Of a DNA stretch of 10,861 nucleotides, positions 5,373-10,861 are shown in pieces. Both the position numbers and the translations under genes were made by a program. The DNA is from Actinomycetes bacterium (GTDB lineage: Bacteria > Actinomycetota > Acidimicrobiia > Acidimicrobiales > RAAP-2). The stretch covers positions 1 through 10,861 of the forward strand of contig JAJXTB010000093.1 in assembly GCA_021784205.1 (NCBI GenBank), written 5' to 3'. Position 1 is the stretch's first letter, and every line of letters begins with the position of its first letter. The notes beneath the pieces were generated by a model. That model made no database searches. It was not told where the DNA came from and saw only the letters and a program-made list of their open reading frames with translations.

Positions 5373-6731
5373 ATGAGTCTGGTTCTCGACGAATTGCGCT
5401 CATCCAAGACCGCGATGGCGAACGTCTTCGCCAATGGGGCCCTGCGTCGAATCTTCCTCGCGTTCGCGATCTCGCTCATCGGAGACGGGGTCTTCTCGCT
5501 CAGCGCGGTGGTGTTCGTCTATCGAAGCGGCGGCGCGACCGCGGTCGGCGTGCTCGCCGTCGTGCGCTACGTCGCCATCGCGTCCGTGGCGCCACTCACG
5601 TCAACCTTGGCCGACCAGTACGACCGCCGGGTCATCATGGTGGTCTCGGACCTCGTGCGACTCGTACTCGTATCCCTCGCGGCGCTGTCCGTGGCCGTGC
5701 ACGGCTCCAAGTGGTTCGTCTACGTCCTCGTGGTGCTGGTGGGTCTCGCGGGTACGGCCTTTCGCCCCTCGCAGGCCTCGATCCTGCCCACACTGGCGAG
5801 GAACCACGACGAGATCGCGGGGGCGAACGTCGTGTCGAGCACCATCGAGAGCGTCGGTTTCTTCGCCGGGCCGGCGTTGGCGGGCTTCATGCTCGCGGTC
5901 GCCAACGTGTCGATCGCCTTCACGTTCGACGCCGCCACGTTTGTGTGGTCGGCGTTGTTCGTCTGGTCGATCCGTCCCCCCACGGACGCTGAGCGGTCGC
6001 CCGAAGTCATCGCCTTGCTCAGTAAACCGCGCGACGCCGATGACCTGCGCGCCCAGAGTTTCCTCTCGCGCGCGATTCAGGGCTTCCGACTGATCGGCAA
6101 CGACCGCAACGTACTCACCCTCGTCGTGTTGTACGTCCTGCAGTGCGTCGTGGCGGGGGCGTCGGCGGTGTTCACCGTCGCGATCGCCCTCAAGCTGCTC
6201 CATATCGGCAGTTCGGGACTCGGCCTGATGGAGTCACTACTCGGCGTCGGCGGGCTCGTCGGCGGCTTTGTCGCCCTGATGCTGATGGAACGCGCCCGCC
6301 TGGCGACGGACTTCGCCCTCGGCGTCATGGTGTGGGCCGCTCCTCTGATCATCATCGCCGCCGTACCCACGCTCGGGGCGGCGCTTCTCTCGATGTGGTT
6401 GATCGGTGCGGCCAACTCGGTCGTGGACGTGAACGCGATCACGATCCTGCAGCACCTGGTTCCCAACGACAAACTCGGCCGCGTGCTCGGCGCGCTCGAG
6501 GGCGGCGAGGTCGCGGGGATGGCGCTGGGCTCGTTGCTCATGACTGTGCTGATCCACTGGACGGGACTGCGCACCGGCCTCGCGATCATCGGCGTGTTGG
6601 TCACGCTTGCGGTGCTGCCGGGACTGCCCACCATGCGCCGCATTGACCAGACCGTGTTCGAAACCGGCGTCGTCCACCAGCCCCCCGCCATCCGACACCT
6701 GCACCACCTGCGGTGGCGACACTCGAGGTAG
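5373..6731 (+). CDS. MFS transporter, drug/siderophore-exporter type
   Basis: This 452-residue integral membrane protein of the major facilitator superfamily resembles the EntS/macrolide-efflux (MFS_3) group of proton-driven exporters. The hydrophobic profile fits 12 helices. The motif A position reads LADQYDRRVIMVVSDLVR (79-96), with the acidic and twin arginine residues kept. A hydrophilic central loop spans about 201-245. In the C-terminal half, LMESLLGVGGLVGGFVALM (285-303) mirrors the N-terminal bundle. After the last helix (about 400-418) a 33-residue tail rich in His and Arg ends the protein. The ATG at 5373-5375 has AAGGG (5362-5366) at good spacing. It follows the DUF4760-like gene by 104 bases on the same strand. 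The substrate is unknown. Transporter confidence is high, class moderate. Confidence 0.88.
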   Translation: MSLVLDELRSSKTAMANVFANGALRRIFLAFAISLIGDGVFSLSAVVFVYRSGGATAVGVLAVVRYVAIASVAPLTSTLADQYDRRVIMVVSDLVRLVLVSLAALSVAVHGSKWFVYVLVVLVGLAGTAFRPSQASILPTLARNHDEIAGANVVSSTIESVGFFAGPALAGFMLAVANVSIAFTFDAATFVWSALFVWSIRPPTDAERSPEVIALLSKPRDADDLRAQSFLSRAIQGFRLIGNDRNVLTLVVLYVLQCVVAGASAVFTVAIALKLLHIGSSGLGLMESLLGVGGLVGGFVALMLMERARLATDFALGVMVWAAPLIIIAAVPTLGAALLSMWLIGAANSVVDVNAITILQHLVPNDKLGRVLGALEGGEVAGMALGSLLMTVLIHWTGLRTGLAIIGVLVTLAVLPGLPTMRRIDQTVFETGVVHQPPAIRHLHHLRWRHSR

Positions 6732-6737
6732 CCCGCC

Positions 6738-6753
6738 CAGTGTCGCGTCACTG
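6738..6753 (+). terminator. Weak hairpin just after the MFS gene
   Basis: CAGTG (6738-6742) and CACTG (6749-6753) pair around TCGCGT, starting 7 bases past the MFS stop. A second hairpin, GATGGG/CCCATC, lies at 6893-6908. Neither is followed by a T tract, so a terminator role in this convergent gap is only suggested. Confidence 0.25.
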
Positions 6754-6972
6754 AGACGAACGCCAATCCGGCCCGCGGTCGATAGCGCAATCGAAAGACG
6801 GCTCGCTCTTCCACATCCGCGTTAGTCACGGCGCATTCGCCCCGTCGGTCTCTGCCTGACAGGGCCGACTGCGCTCCGAGGTGGCGCTAACCGATGGGCC
6901 GACCCATCATCACCGGCAACTTCGACGTGAGTAGCTCGTTGCCCTGCACCATCCGCTACCAGTGGCGACAGA

Positions 6973-7767
6973 TCACGCCGCAGGAAGAATGAGTGACGTG
7001 GTCGGCCGGAGCAACGTCGTGAAGTCGTCCGCCGTCGGACGATGGTTAAAAGACGTCAACGTCGCGCTCGAAGAGTAGCCCGTGCCACTCTGGTCGAGCC
7101 ACGAGACGATGAATCCCGCTCGGTCGATGCAGGTCGTCTGGGTCGAAGGTCCCGAATATTGGACCAAGCACCGCACGGAACCAAATCGACGTGAGGACCT
7201 CGTGGTGATGACTGCCCTCTTCTGCGAGGGAAACCCGTCAAATTCAGTGACTTGCTGCAACACGTAGGCCGGAACGAATCCCACGTCCTGTTGAGCGAAA
7301 CCGTTTGACGGAATATAGGGGCTCGGTCTTGAGCATCGCAACTTTCCGAACGTTCCGGTCTGGTAGTTGCCGGTTACGGGGACGTTGGCGCACGCGCTCA
7401 CGTTTGTGCCGATCTTGATCCACTGGATGATTCTCCCGGTGAGCCCCCGAAGGACATAGGCGTAACGACCCGTGCCCGAGTAACCATCGACATTCGTCTG
7501 GGCTTTCGTTCCCGGTGGACTGGGAATCTGGGCAATGACAATCGTCCCGTTTGGAAAGTACAGATAGCCGTGGAGACGGTAGGTCGCAACGAAGCGGGTG
7601 CCATTGGCGCGCTTGATCGAGTTAATTACGTTGGCCGCCGTCGTCTCAGTCCCCGTGTCCCTTGGCGTCAACTTTGATTCCCGACTCGCGGCGGTCGCCG
7701 CCCCGCCCATCGCCGTCGCGACTACCGCGACGATGGTAACGGTGAAGACAGGGAACTTTCCCTTCAT
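6973..7767 (-). CDS. Secreted protein of unknown function with two likely disulfides
   Basis: This is a 264-residue exported protein that I cannot assign to a family. A signal peptide is clear: KGK at the N terminus, a hydrophobic core VFTVTIVAVVATAMGGA, and a likely cleavage after AATAA at about residue 27. There is no lipobox cysteine. The mature part has four cysteines (126, 145, 200, 213) spaced as two nearby pairs, and is rich in Thr, Ser and beta-type stretches. The end, YSSSATLTSFNHRPTADDF (231-249), recalls LolA/LppX-like exported proteins of actinobacteria, but weakly. The ATG at 7765-7767 is preferred to the GTG at 7792-7794 because TAGCCT lies 7 bases upstream and the signal peptide starts at once. 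The gene is divergent from the Asp-box gene and convergent with the MFS gene. Confidence 0.65.
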   Translation of the reverse strand: MKGKFPVFTVTIVAVVATAMGGAATAASRESKLTPRDTGTETTAANVINSIKRANGTRFVATYRLHGYLYFPNGTIVIAQIPSPPGTKAQTNVDGYSGTGRYAYVLRGLTGRIIQWIKIGTNVSACANVPVTGNYQTGTFGKLRCSRPSPYIPSNGFAQQDVGFVPAYVLQQVTEFDGFPSQKRAVITTRSSRRFGSVRCLVQYSGPSTQTTCIDRAGFIVSWLDQSGTGYSSSATLTSFNHRPTADDFTTLLRPTTSLILPAA

Positions 7768-7774
7768 GCGGGTG

Positions 7775-7780
7775 AGGCTA
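7775..7780 (-). promoter_or_regulatory. Leaderless-type -10 element deciding the secreted-protein start
   Basis: On the minus strand the hexamer is TAGCCT, then CACCCGC (7 bases) and the ATG at 7765-7767. The upstream GTG start would place this hexamer inside the coding region, so the element argues for the shorter protein. Confidence 0.45.
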
Positions 7781-7925
7781 GCGTCAGCGCTCACCCATCG
7801 GGCATCGTTCTGAAACGGCCAACGGTGTCGCGTTCTCGTGGCATCGGTTCGCCGACACGGGCCCAGCGAAGGAAGTTTTCAGACGACGATATTGCTGGAT
7901 CTGAGCAGCGCTCACCGAATCAAGC

Positions 7926-9191
7926 GTGTCACAGTGGGGTGTGGTCATCGCCCGACGAATCGTTGTCGCCCTCGCGCTGTTCGGGTTTGGTATCACTTTT
8001 GGGACACCGTTGCTCGCCGCGACGAGTACCCATTCGGTTCCGTGGGCGTCACTCGGGATTGTCCGACCCGTGCTGACCCAGTCCGCCGAAGGGGGAAGTC
8101 CAATCGCGGCCCAGCCCACCAGTGCGGCCGTCGGATGGTGCACACAGAAGGGCGTGGAGGTCTCCTCGAGCACCCGCCGATCGACGCTCGTCTCGGACAA
8201 CCTCGTCGGCCCACTGCTCAAGCGTGCGCACCTCACACTGGCCAGTCCATCCGGGAAGGCATCGAGCACCGCGACCTGTGAGGACGTGGCCCTCGATCCG
8301 AGCCATCCAGAGACCGTCTACGCCGCGTTCCAAGCGAGTCACGGTGGTTCGATACCGCCCGCCTACGGTGTGGCCCTGGTGACCGCGAACATGGGTAGGA
8401 GTTGGCAGTTCGTTCCCCCGCCGAAGGGTTACACGCTGACGGACTTCGCCGGCTTCGTCGAACGTCGTAACGGCGTCGAGCTGCTCTACTCGTCCAACTA
8501 CTTCTTCCCCCTGAAACCGGGACAGTCCGCCGCCTTCGTCGCGGCGACGTCGGCAACGGGCGGACGTTCGTGGACCGACGTGAGTCTCGATTGTCCAAAC
8601 GGAGCACCCTGTGTGATCTTTGGCCCCGAGGCTCCCCAGGGAGCGTGCGGGATGTCGCAGTGGCAACAGTCTGTCCTCGTGGGTGCCATCTACTACTTGC
8701 GGGGGGCGACGCGGTGGCGCGCGGCCGGCGCCGTCGCGTCAGTGAGCCAATGTGGCAATCAACAACTCGTCGCCACGGCCGCTCGCAACGAATTCCTTGT
8801 CGACCGCACACGGTCCAATGCGCTCCTCTACACCGATGACGGAATCCACTGGACCGCGGTGTCACTACCGAAGATCGGCGGGACACCGGTCGGAGCGAGA
8901 TTCGCCCCACTGGGACAGATGATGACGCTCGCAGCGAACGGGGCACTCATTGCGGTCGCCGGCTCTCCCTTCTCAACGGCCGAGCGACTAGAAATGCTGA
9001 GGCCGCGATCGAACGCGTGGTGCGCCGCGAATGCGGTGCTGCCGACGGCAACTCGACAAGACCCCGTTCTCGCAATTCAGTCGAGCAAGTCCGCGTTGAT
9101 TGTTGCTTTCGATTCACCAATTCCGACGAGCCGCGGGACGAACGTTACGGCGTTAACCTTCCAGCTCGCTTCGTTGCGGTGCCGCAGCTAG
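7926..9191 (+). CDS. Secreted Asp-box (BNR-like) beta-propeller protein
   Basis: This 421-residue exported protein of unknown function probably folds as a beta-propeller. The N terminus VIARRIVVALALFGFGITFGTPLLAAT is a signal peptide with a twin arginine and cleavage near residue 32. Three Asp-box-like motifs are visible: TANMGRSW (153-160), SATGGRSW (209-216) and the best, YTDDGIHW (302-309). Each is followed by a beta stretch, as in BNR/sialidase-type propellers. VALDPSHPETVYAAF (121-135) is another typical propeller turn. Eight cysteines (72, 118, 223, 229, 241, 276, 366, 419) suit an extracellular protein. Catalytic residues of sialidases are not seen, so binding or structure is as likely as enzymatic activity. 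The GTG start at 7926 is uncertain, since neither a Shine-Dalgarno sequence nor a spaced -10 supports it; GTG at 7941 is an alternative. An in-frame stop at 7902 limits upstream extension. Confidence 0.7.
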   Translation: MSQWGVVIARRIVVALALFGFGITFGTPLLAATSTHSVPWASLGIVRPVLTQSAEGGSPIAAQPTSAAVGWCTQKGVEVSSSTRRSTLVSDNLVGPLLKRAHLTLASPSGKASSTATCEDVALDPSHPETVYAAFQASHGGSIPPAYGVALVTANMGRSWQFVPPPKGYTLTDFAGFVERRNGVELLYSSNYFFPLKPGQSAAFVAATSATGGRSWTDVSLDCPNGAPCVIFGPEAPQGACGMSQWQQSVLVGAIYYLRGATRWRAAGAVASVSQCGNQQLVATAARNEFLVDRTRSNALLYTDDGIHWTAVSLPKIGGTPVGARFAPLGQMMTLAANGALIAVAGSPFSTAERLEMLRPRSNAWCAANAVLPTATRQDPVLAIQSSKSALIVAFDSPIPTSRGTNVTALTFQLASLRCRS

Positions 9192-9353
9192 TCCTGGTCA
9201 TTGCCTAGCGGGCCATCCATCCACCCATGTGTCGAACAGATTCGCCGATACGATCAATCGCCACCGTGACGGCAACTTCGGCACCGACCTGAGATGGCCG
9301 GATCCTCTCTTTGGAACAACGCCGGTGACACTTCTGACGCCCGCGGCCTGGCG

Positions 9354-10268
9354 CTACCGGTGAACCCAGAGGACGACGATGCTGTGATCGGGGTAGATGG
9401 CGATGATCCCTTTATTGTTGGAGAACCCATTGCCCGTAGCGTCCGCATAGAGAGGACTTCGAGAAGACGTCGACGCGGCCACGTAGCTGGGGGCAAAGGT
9501 GCCGCTAAAGCCTTTCACCGCACCTTCGGAAAATGATAAGTACACCCCGATCCGCCCTTGGCTCACCCACAGGATCGCGTTCTGAACCCCGAGGAATACC
9601 CGACCATCAGACCCTGTAGTTAGCGAAGACGGGATTCCGTGGGCGCTTCGAGCGGGACTCAAGTAGCGCGCGCGACCGCGGCTCGTAACCTCGAAGAGGC
9701 TATTGCCCACTCCTCCGGCAGTGATGTACGTAGTTCCCGATGCGTCGGTGGCCACGTTCGCGAAGCCAATTTCACTCGGGTCCGACGGCACGCGCGCGAG
9801 ACCAACGAACTGTGCCGCACGAATCACAGGGACCAGTCGACGTCCCACCAAGCGGTCAATCAAGCCGCTCGTCACCACAAAGATTGACCCATGAGGACCC
9901 TGACCCACGCCGGTGAGACCGACGTGGATGACGGTGGTGATCGCACCGTCGGGCATCACCCTCTGCAGGATGCCCGATTCTCCGATGAAGATCGAGCCGT
10001 CGGAGGAGGCAACTGCGCAGCGAATCACTCGTGCCGCGCGGGCCACCGGCGTGAAGGTTCGACCATCCAGACGAAACAACTCTCGGCCACTGGCAACATA
10101 GAGAACTCCCGTTGACGTAACTGCCAAGGGACCCGGGTTAGTCATCGCCACGGACGTGTTCGCGGCGTCCGCCCTGACTGCCCCTCCGAAAGTTATCGGA
10201 AGAATAATCGCCATCATCATCGCGAGGAAAAGCGATAAGGACCTTGAGTACCGAGAACTCGAACTCAT
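9354..10268 (-). CDS. Secreted six-blade NHL-like beta-propeller protein
   Basis: This 304-residue exported protein of unknown function has a signal peptide: Arg6 and Arg9, the hydrophobic run LSLFLAMMMAIILPITFGGA, and a likely cleavage after ADA at about residue 35. The mature part shows six similar units with the pattern small-G-x-hydrophobic-hydrophobic, each ending in a hydrophobic pair. They lie at about residues 48-76, 84-114, 121-149, 171-203, 216-244 and 273-301. Examples are TSTGVLYVAS, SSDGSIFIGE and TDASGTTYITA. This is how NHL/SMP-30-like six-blade propellers look. There is one cysteine (84), so no disulfides. The ATG at 10266-10268 has TACATT 6 bases upstream. It is convergent with the Asp-box gene, and the upstream side abuts an IS remnant. 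Fold is moderately sure; ligand or partner unknown. Confidence 0.68.
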   Translation of the reverse strand: MSSSSRYSRSLSLFLAMMMAIILPITFGGAVRADAANTSVAMTNPGPLAVTSTGVLYVASGRELFRLDGRTFTPVARAARVIRCAVASSDGSIFIGESGILQRVMPDGAITTVIHVGLTGVGQGPHGSIFVVTSGLIDRLVGRRLVPVIRAAQFVGLARVPSDPSEIGFANVATDASGTTYITAGGVGNSLFEVTSRGRARYLSPARSAHGIPSSLTTGSDGRVFLGVQNAILWVSQGRIGVYLSFSEGAVKGFSGTFAPSYVAASTSSRSPLYADATGNGFSNNKGIIAIYPDHSIVVLWVHR

Positions 10269-10274
10269 ATCCGG

Positions 10275-10280
10275 AATGTA
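10275..10280 (-). promoter_or_regulatory. Leaderless-type -10 element of the NHL-like gene
   Basis: On the minus strand the hexamer is TACATT, then CCGGAT (6 bases) and the ATG. A possible -35, TTGAGC (10300-10305), lies 19 bases upstream, inside the OrfA remnant and touching an inverted repeat. Confidence 0.5.
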
Positions 10281-10284
10281 GCCC

Positions 10285-10418
10285 TCATTGGTGGCGGAAG
10301 CTCAACAGTGAGTTGTTGAAGTCGTGGGCGACCTCTTCGTGGGTGAACCGGTCACCGCGAGCCATTCGCACGACGTCATCTCGGAACTCCTTCGGGAATC
10401 TCTTGGGGATGGGGGCAT
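10285..10418 (-). pseudogene. IS3-type transposase OrfA remnant
   Basis: The minus-strand reading frame gives PIPKRFPKEFRDDVVRMARGDRFTHEEVAHDF, close to the start of Transposase_8/OrfA proteins of IS3-family elements, which bind the element ends through a helix-turn-helix. The likeness stops at DFNNS and the frame ends after nine more codons, so the second recognition helix, the rest of OrfA and all of OrfB are absent. An ATG at 10416-10418, right after GGAGGG on that strand, is one frame off. A single C added to the C5 run would give MPPIPKRF in frame, which suggests a one-base deletion. This is a broken, short relic with no neighbouring transposase catalytic domain. Confidence 0.6.
10302..10319. 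repeat. Perfect 6-bp inverted repeat at the end of the OrfA remnant
   Basis: TCAACA (10302-10307) and TGTTGA (10314-10319) pair around GTGAGT. It lies where the OrfA similarity ends and overlaps the possible -35 of the NHL-like gene, so it may be an operator or a junction scar. It is short enough to be chance. Confidence 0.35.
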
Positions 10419-10461
10419 CCCTCCAGCGCGGGAGTTCCACACAAGAGGGATGACAGGATGA

Positions 10462-10677
10462 GTGGAGGCAGACGCGAACGCTCACCACAAGGCGACTTAC
10501 CCCCACAAGCGTGCTCAGGCGGTCGGACGTATCCCCATCCTGCTCGAAGTGCACCTCTACTTCATCTACGACAATGCAAAGTCGTGGTACTTCCAAACGG
10601 GTTGGAAGGTCGTGGATCGATTCCTTCACGGCGGAGAGACCGAGCTCACGGATCCGGCGCTCGAACTGGCGAGCTGA
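10462..10677 (+). CDS. Small orphan ORF of unknown function
   Basis: I do not recognise this 71-residue product. It has a basic, His-rich N terminus, a hydrophobic strand IPILLEVHLYFIY (24-36), an aromatic stretch SWYFQTGWKVVDRF (41-54) and an acidic end TELTDPALELAS. About three quarters of its codons end in G or C (53 of 71 by hand count), as expected for coding here, and better than the opposite-strand frame across the same bases. The GTG at 10462-10464 directly follows an in-frame TGA (10459-10461); AGGA at 10455-10458 is close and AGAGGG at 10444-10449 is somewhat far for a Shine-Dalgarno sequence. It may be a small gene, or the tail of a gene broken when the neighbouring IS remnant arrived. 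There are no membrane segments. Confidence 0.4.
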   Translation: MEADANAHHKATYPHKRAQAVGRIPILLEVHLYFIYDNAKSWYFQTGWKVVDRFLHGGETELTDPALELAS

Positions 10678-10700
10678 GCCCAACTCGCCTCGCGGAGAAA

Positions 10701-10710
10701 TCCCTAGGGA
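10701..10710. repeat. Perfect 10-bp palindrome
   Basis: TCCCTAGGGA is fully self-complementary and is flanked by an A run and a T run (AAA before, CTTTT shortly after). It lies between the small ORF and the long inverted repeat. It could be a regulator site or part of an old element end. Confidence 0.35.
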
Positions 10711-10719
10711 ACTTTTAGT

Positions 10720-10758
10720 GCGGCGATCTCGTGACCGATTGGGTGGCGAGATCGCCGC
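10720..10758 (+). terminator. Perfect 12-bp inverted repeat, possible terminator
   Basis: GCGGCGATCTCG (10720-10731) and CGAGATCGCCGC (10747-10758) form a perfect 12-bp, GC-rich stem around a 15-base loop. It lies between two plus-strand genes, 43 bases after the small ORF, which fits a terminator. TCTTGG follows rather than a true T tract, so an element end or protein-binding site is also possible. Confidence 0.45.
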
Positions 10759-10800
10759 TCTTGGCGTCTCGACAAGAAATCACTGGCAATCAGCCTCGGC

Positions 10801-10806
10801 TAACCT
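10801..10806 (+). promoter_or_regulatory. Probable -10 element of the right-edge gene
   Basis: TAACCT sits in GGCTAACCT, the same nine bases as in front of sodN. It would start transcription near 10813 and leave a leader of about 22 bases carrying GAGGAA. Confidence 0.4.
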
Positions 10807-10834
10807 AAGTGGTCCGGGGGTCGAGGAATTCTCA

Positions 10835-10861
10835 ATGCATTTCGCCATCCGCCGGGCCGCT
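10835..10861 (+). CDS. Start of a gene cut by the right edge
   Basis: An ATG at 10835-10837 is preceded by GAGGAA (10823-10828) at ideal spacing and by a -10-like TAACCT at 10801-10806. Only nine codons are visible (MHFAIRRAA). The twin arginine and small residues could begin a signal peptide, but nothing more can be said about the product. Confidence 0.45.

Noticed and set aside
6894..6992. 32-codon plus-strand ORF in the gap after the MFS gene
   Set aside because: It has no Shine-Dalgarno sequence or -10, overlaps the 3' end of the minus-strand secreted gene, and is not recognisable.
7825..7858. GTGTCG/CGACAC inverted pair in the gap between the divergent secreted genes
   Set aside because: The arms are only 6 bp with 22 bases between, easily chance in GC-rich DNA; kept only as a weak operator candidate.
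10285..10683. 132-codon minus-strand frame joining the OrfA-like part to upstream sequence
   Set aside because: Only the last 43 codons resemble a transposase; the N-terminal part opposes a better plus-strand frame and begins at a TTG with no support.
1..10861. CRISPR array, tRNA or rRNA genes, prophage, toxin-antitoxin or defence genes
   Set aside because: Read by eye on both strands, I found no regularly spaced repeats, no cloverleaf-like sequence, and no phage or defence signatures. A tRNA or Rfam covariance search would settle the RNA part.

Overview
The window comes from a GC-rich actinobacterium. It carries mshA, which starts mycothiol synthesis and is confined to Actinomycetota, together with a nickel superoxide dismutase and its maturation protease. 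Actinobacterial -10 hexamers placed for leaderless transcription precede many genes. An Acidimicrobiia-like lineage is my guess from overall character; nothing here fixes it.

Left part (1-3002), redox and housekeeping. On the minus strand, sodX is followed by mshA, a YbjN-family gene whose start overlaps the mshA stop, and the 5' end of proC, cut by the left edge. sodN runs divergently from sodX. Convergent to sodN is a 62-residue DksA/TraR-type zinc-finger protein. The block thus pairs superoxide removal (SodN matured by SodX) with the first glycosyltransferase of the mycothiol thiol buffer.

Middle part (3073-6731). A full-length minus-strand acetyl-CoA hydrolase/succinyl-CoA:acetate CoA-transferase is followed by a 307-base gene-free stretch. 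Two plus-strand genes come next: a 113-residue DUF4760-like protein and a 452-residue MFS exporter.

Right part (6732-10861), accessory in character. It holds three exported proteins in alternating orientation: a two-disulfide secreted protein, an Asp-box beta-propeller and a six-blade NHL-like propeller. Beyond them lie a decayed IS3-type OrfA remnant, a small orphan ORF, a perfect 12-bp inverted repeat and the first codons of a gene that runs off the right edge.

The most consistent unlisted signal is regulatory. Seven minus-strand genes have TANNNT exactly 6 or 7 bases before an ATG or GTG start, which predicts leaderless mRNAs. Four plus-strand genes (sodN, the DUF4760-like gene, the MFS gene and the right-edge gene) instead have a Shine-Dalgarno sequence. 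I see no CRISPR array, tRNA, rRNA, prophage or defence island. I found no convincing new multi-gene system; the best leads are the leaderless promoter set, the compact sodN/sodX/mshA control region and the IS remnant that seems to form part of a promoter.
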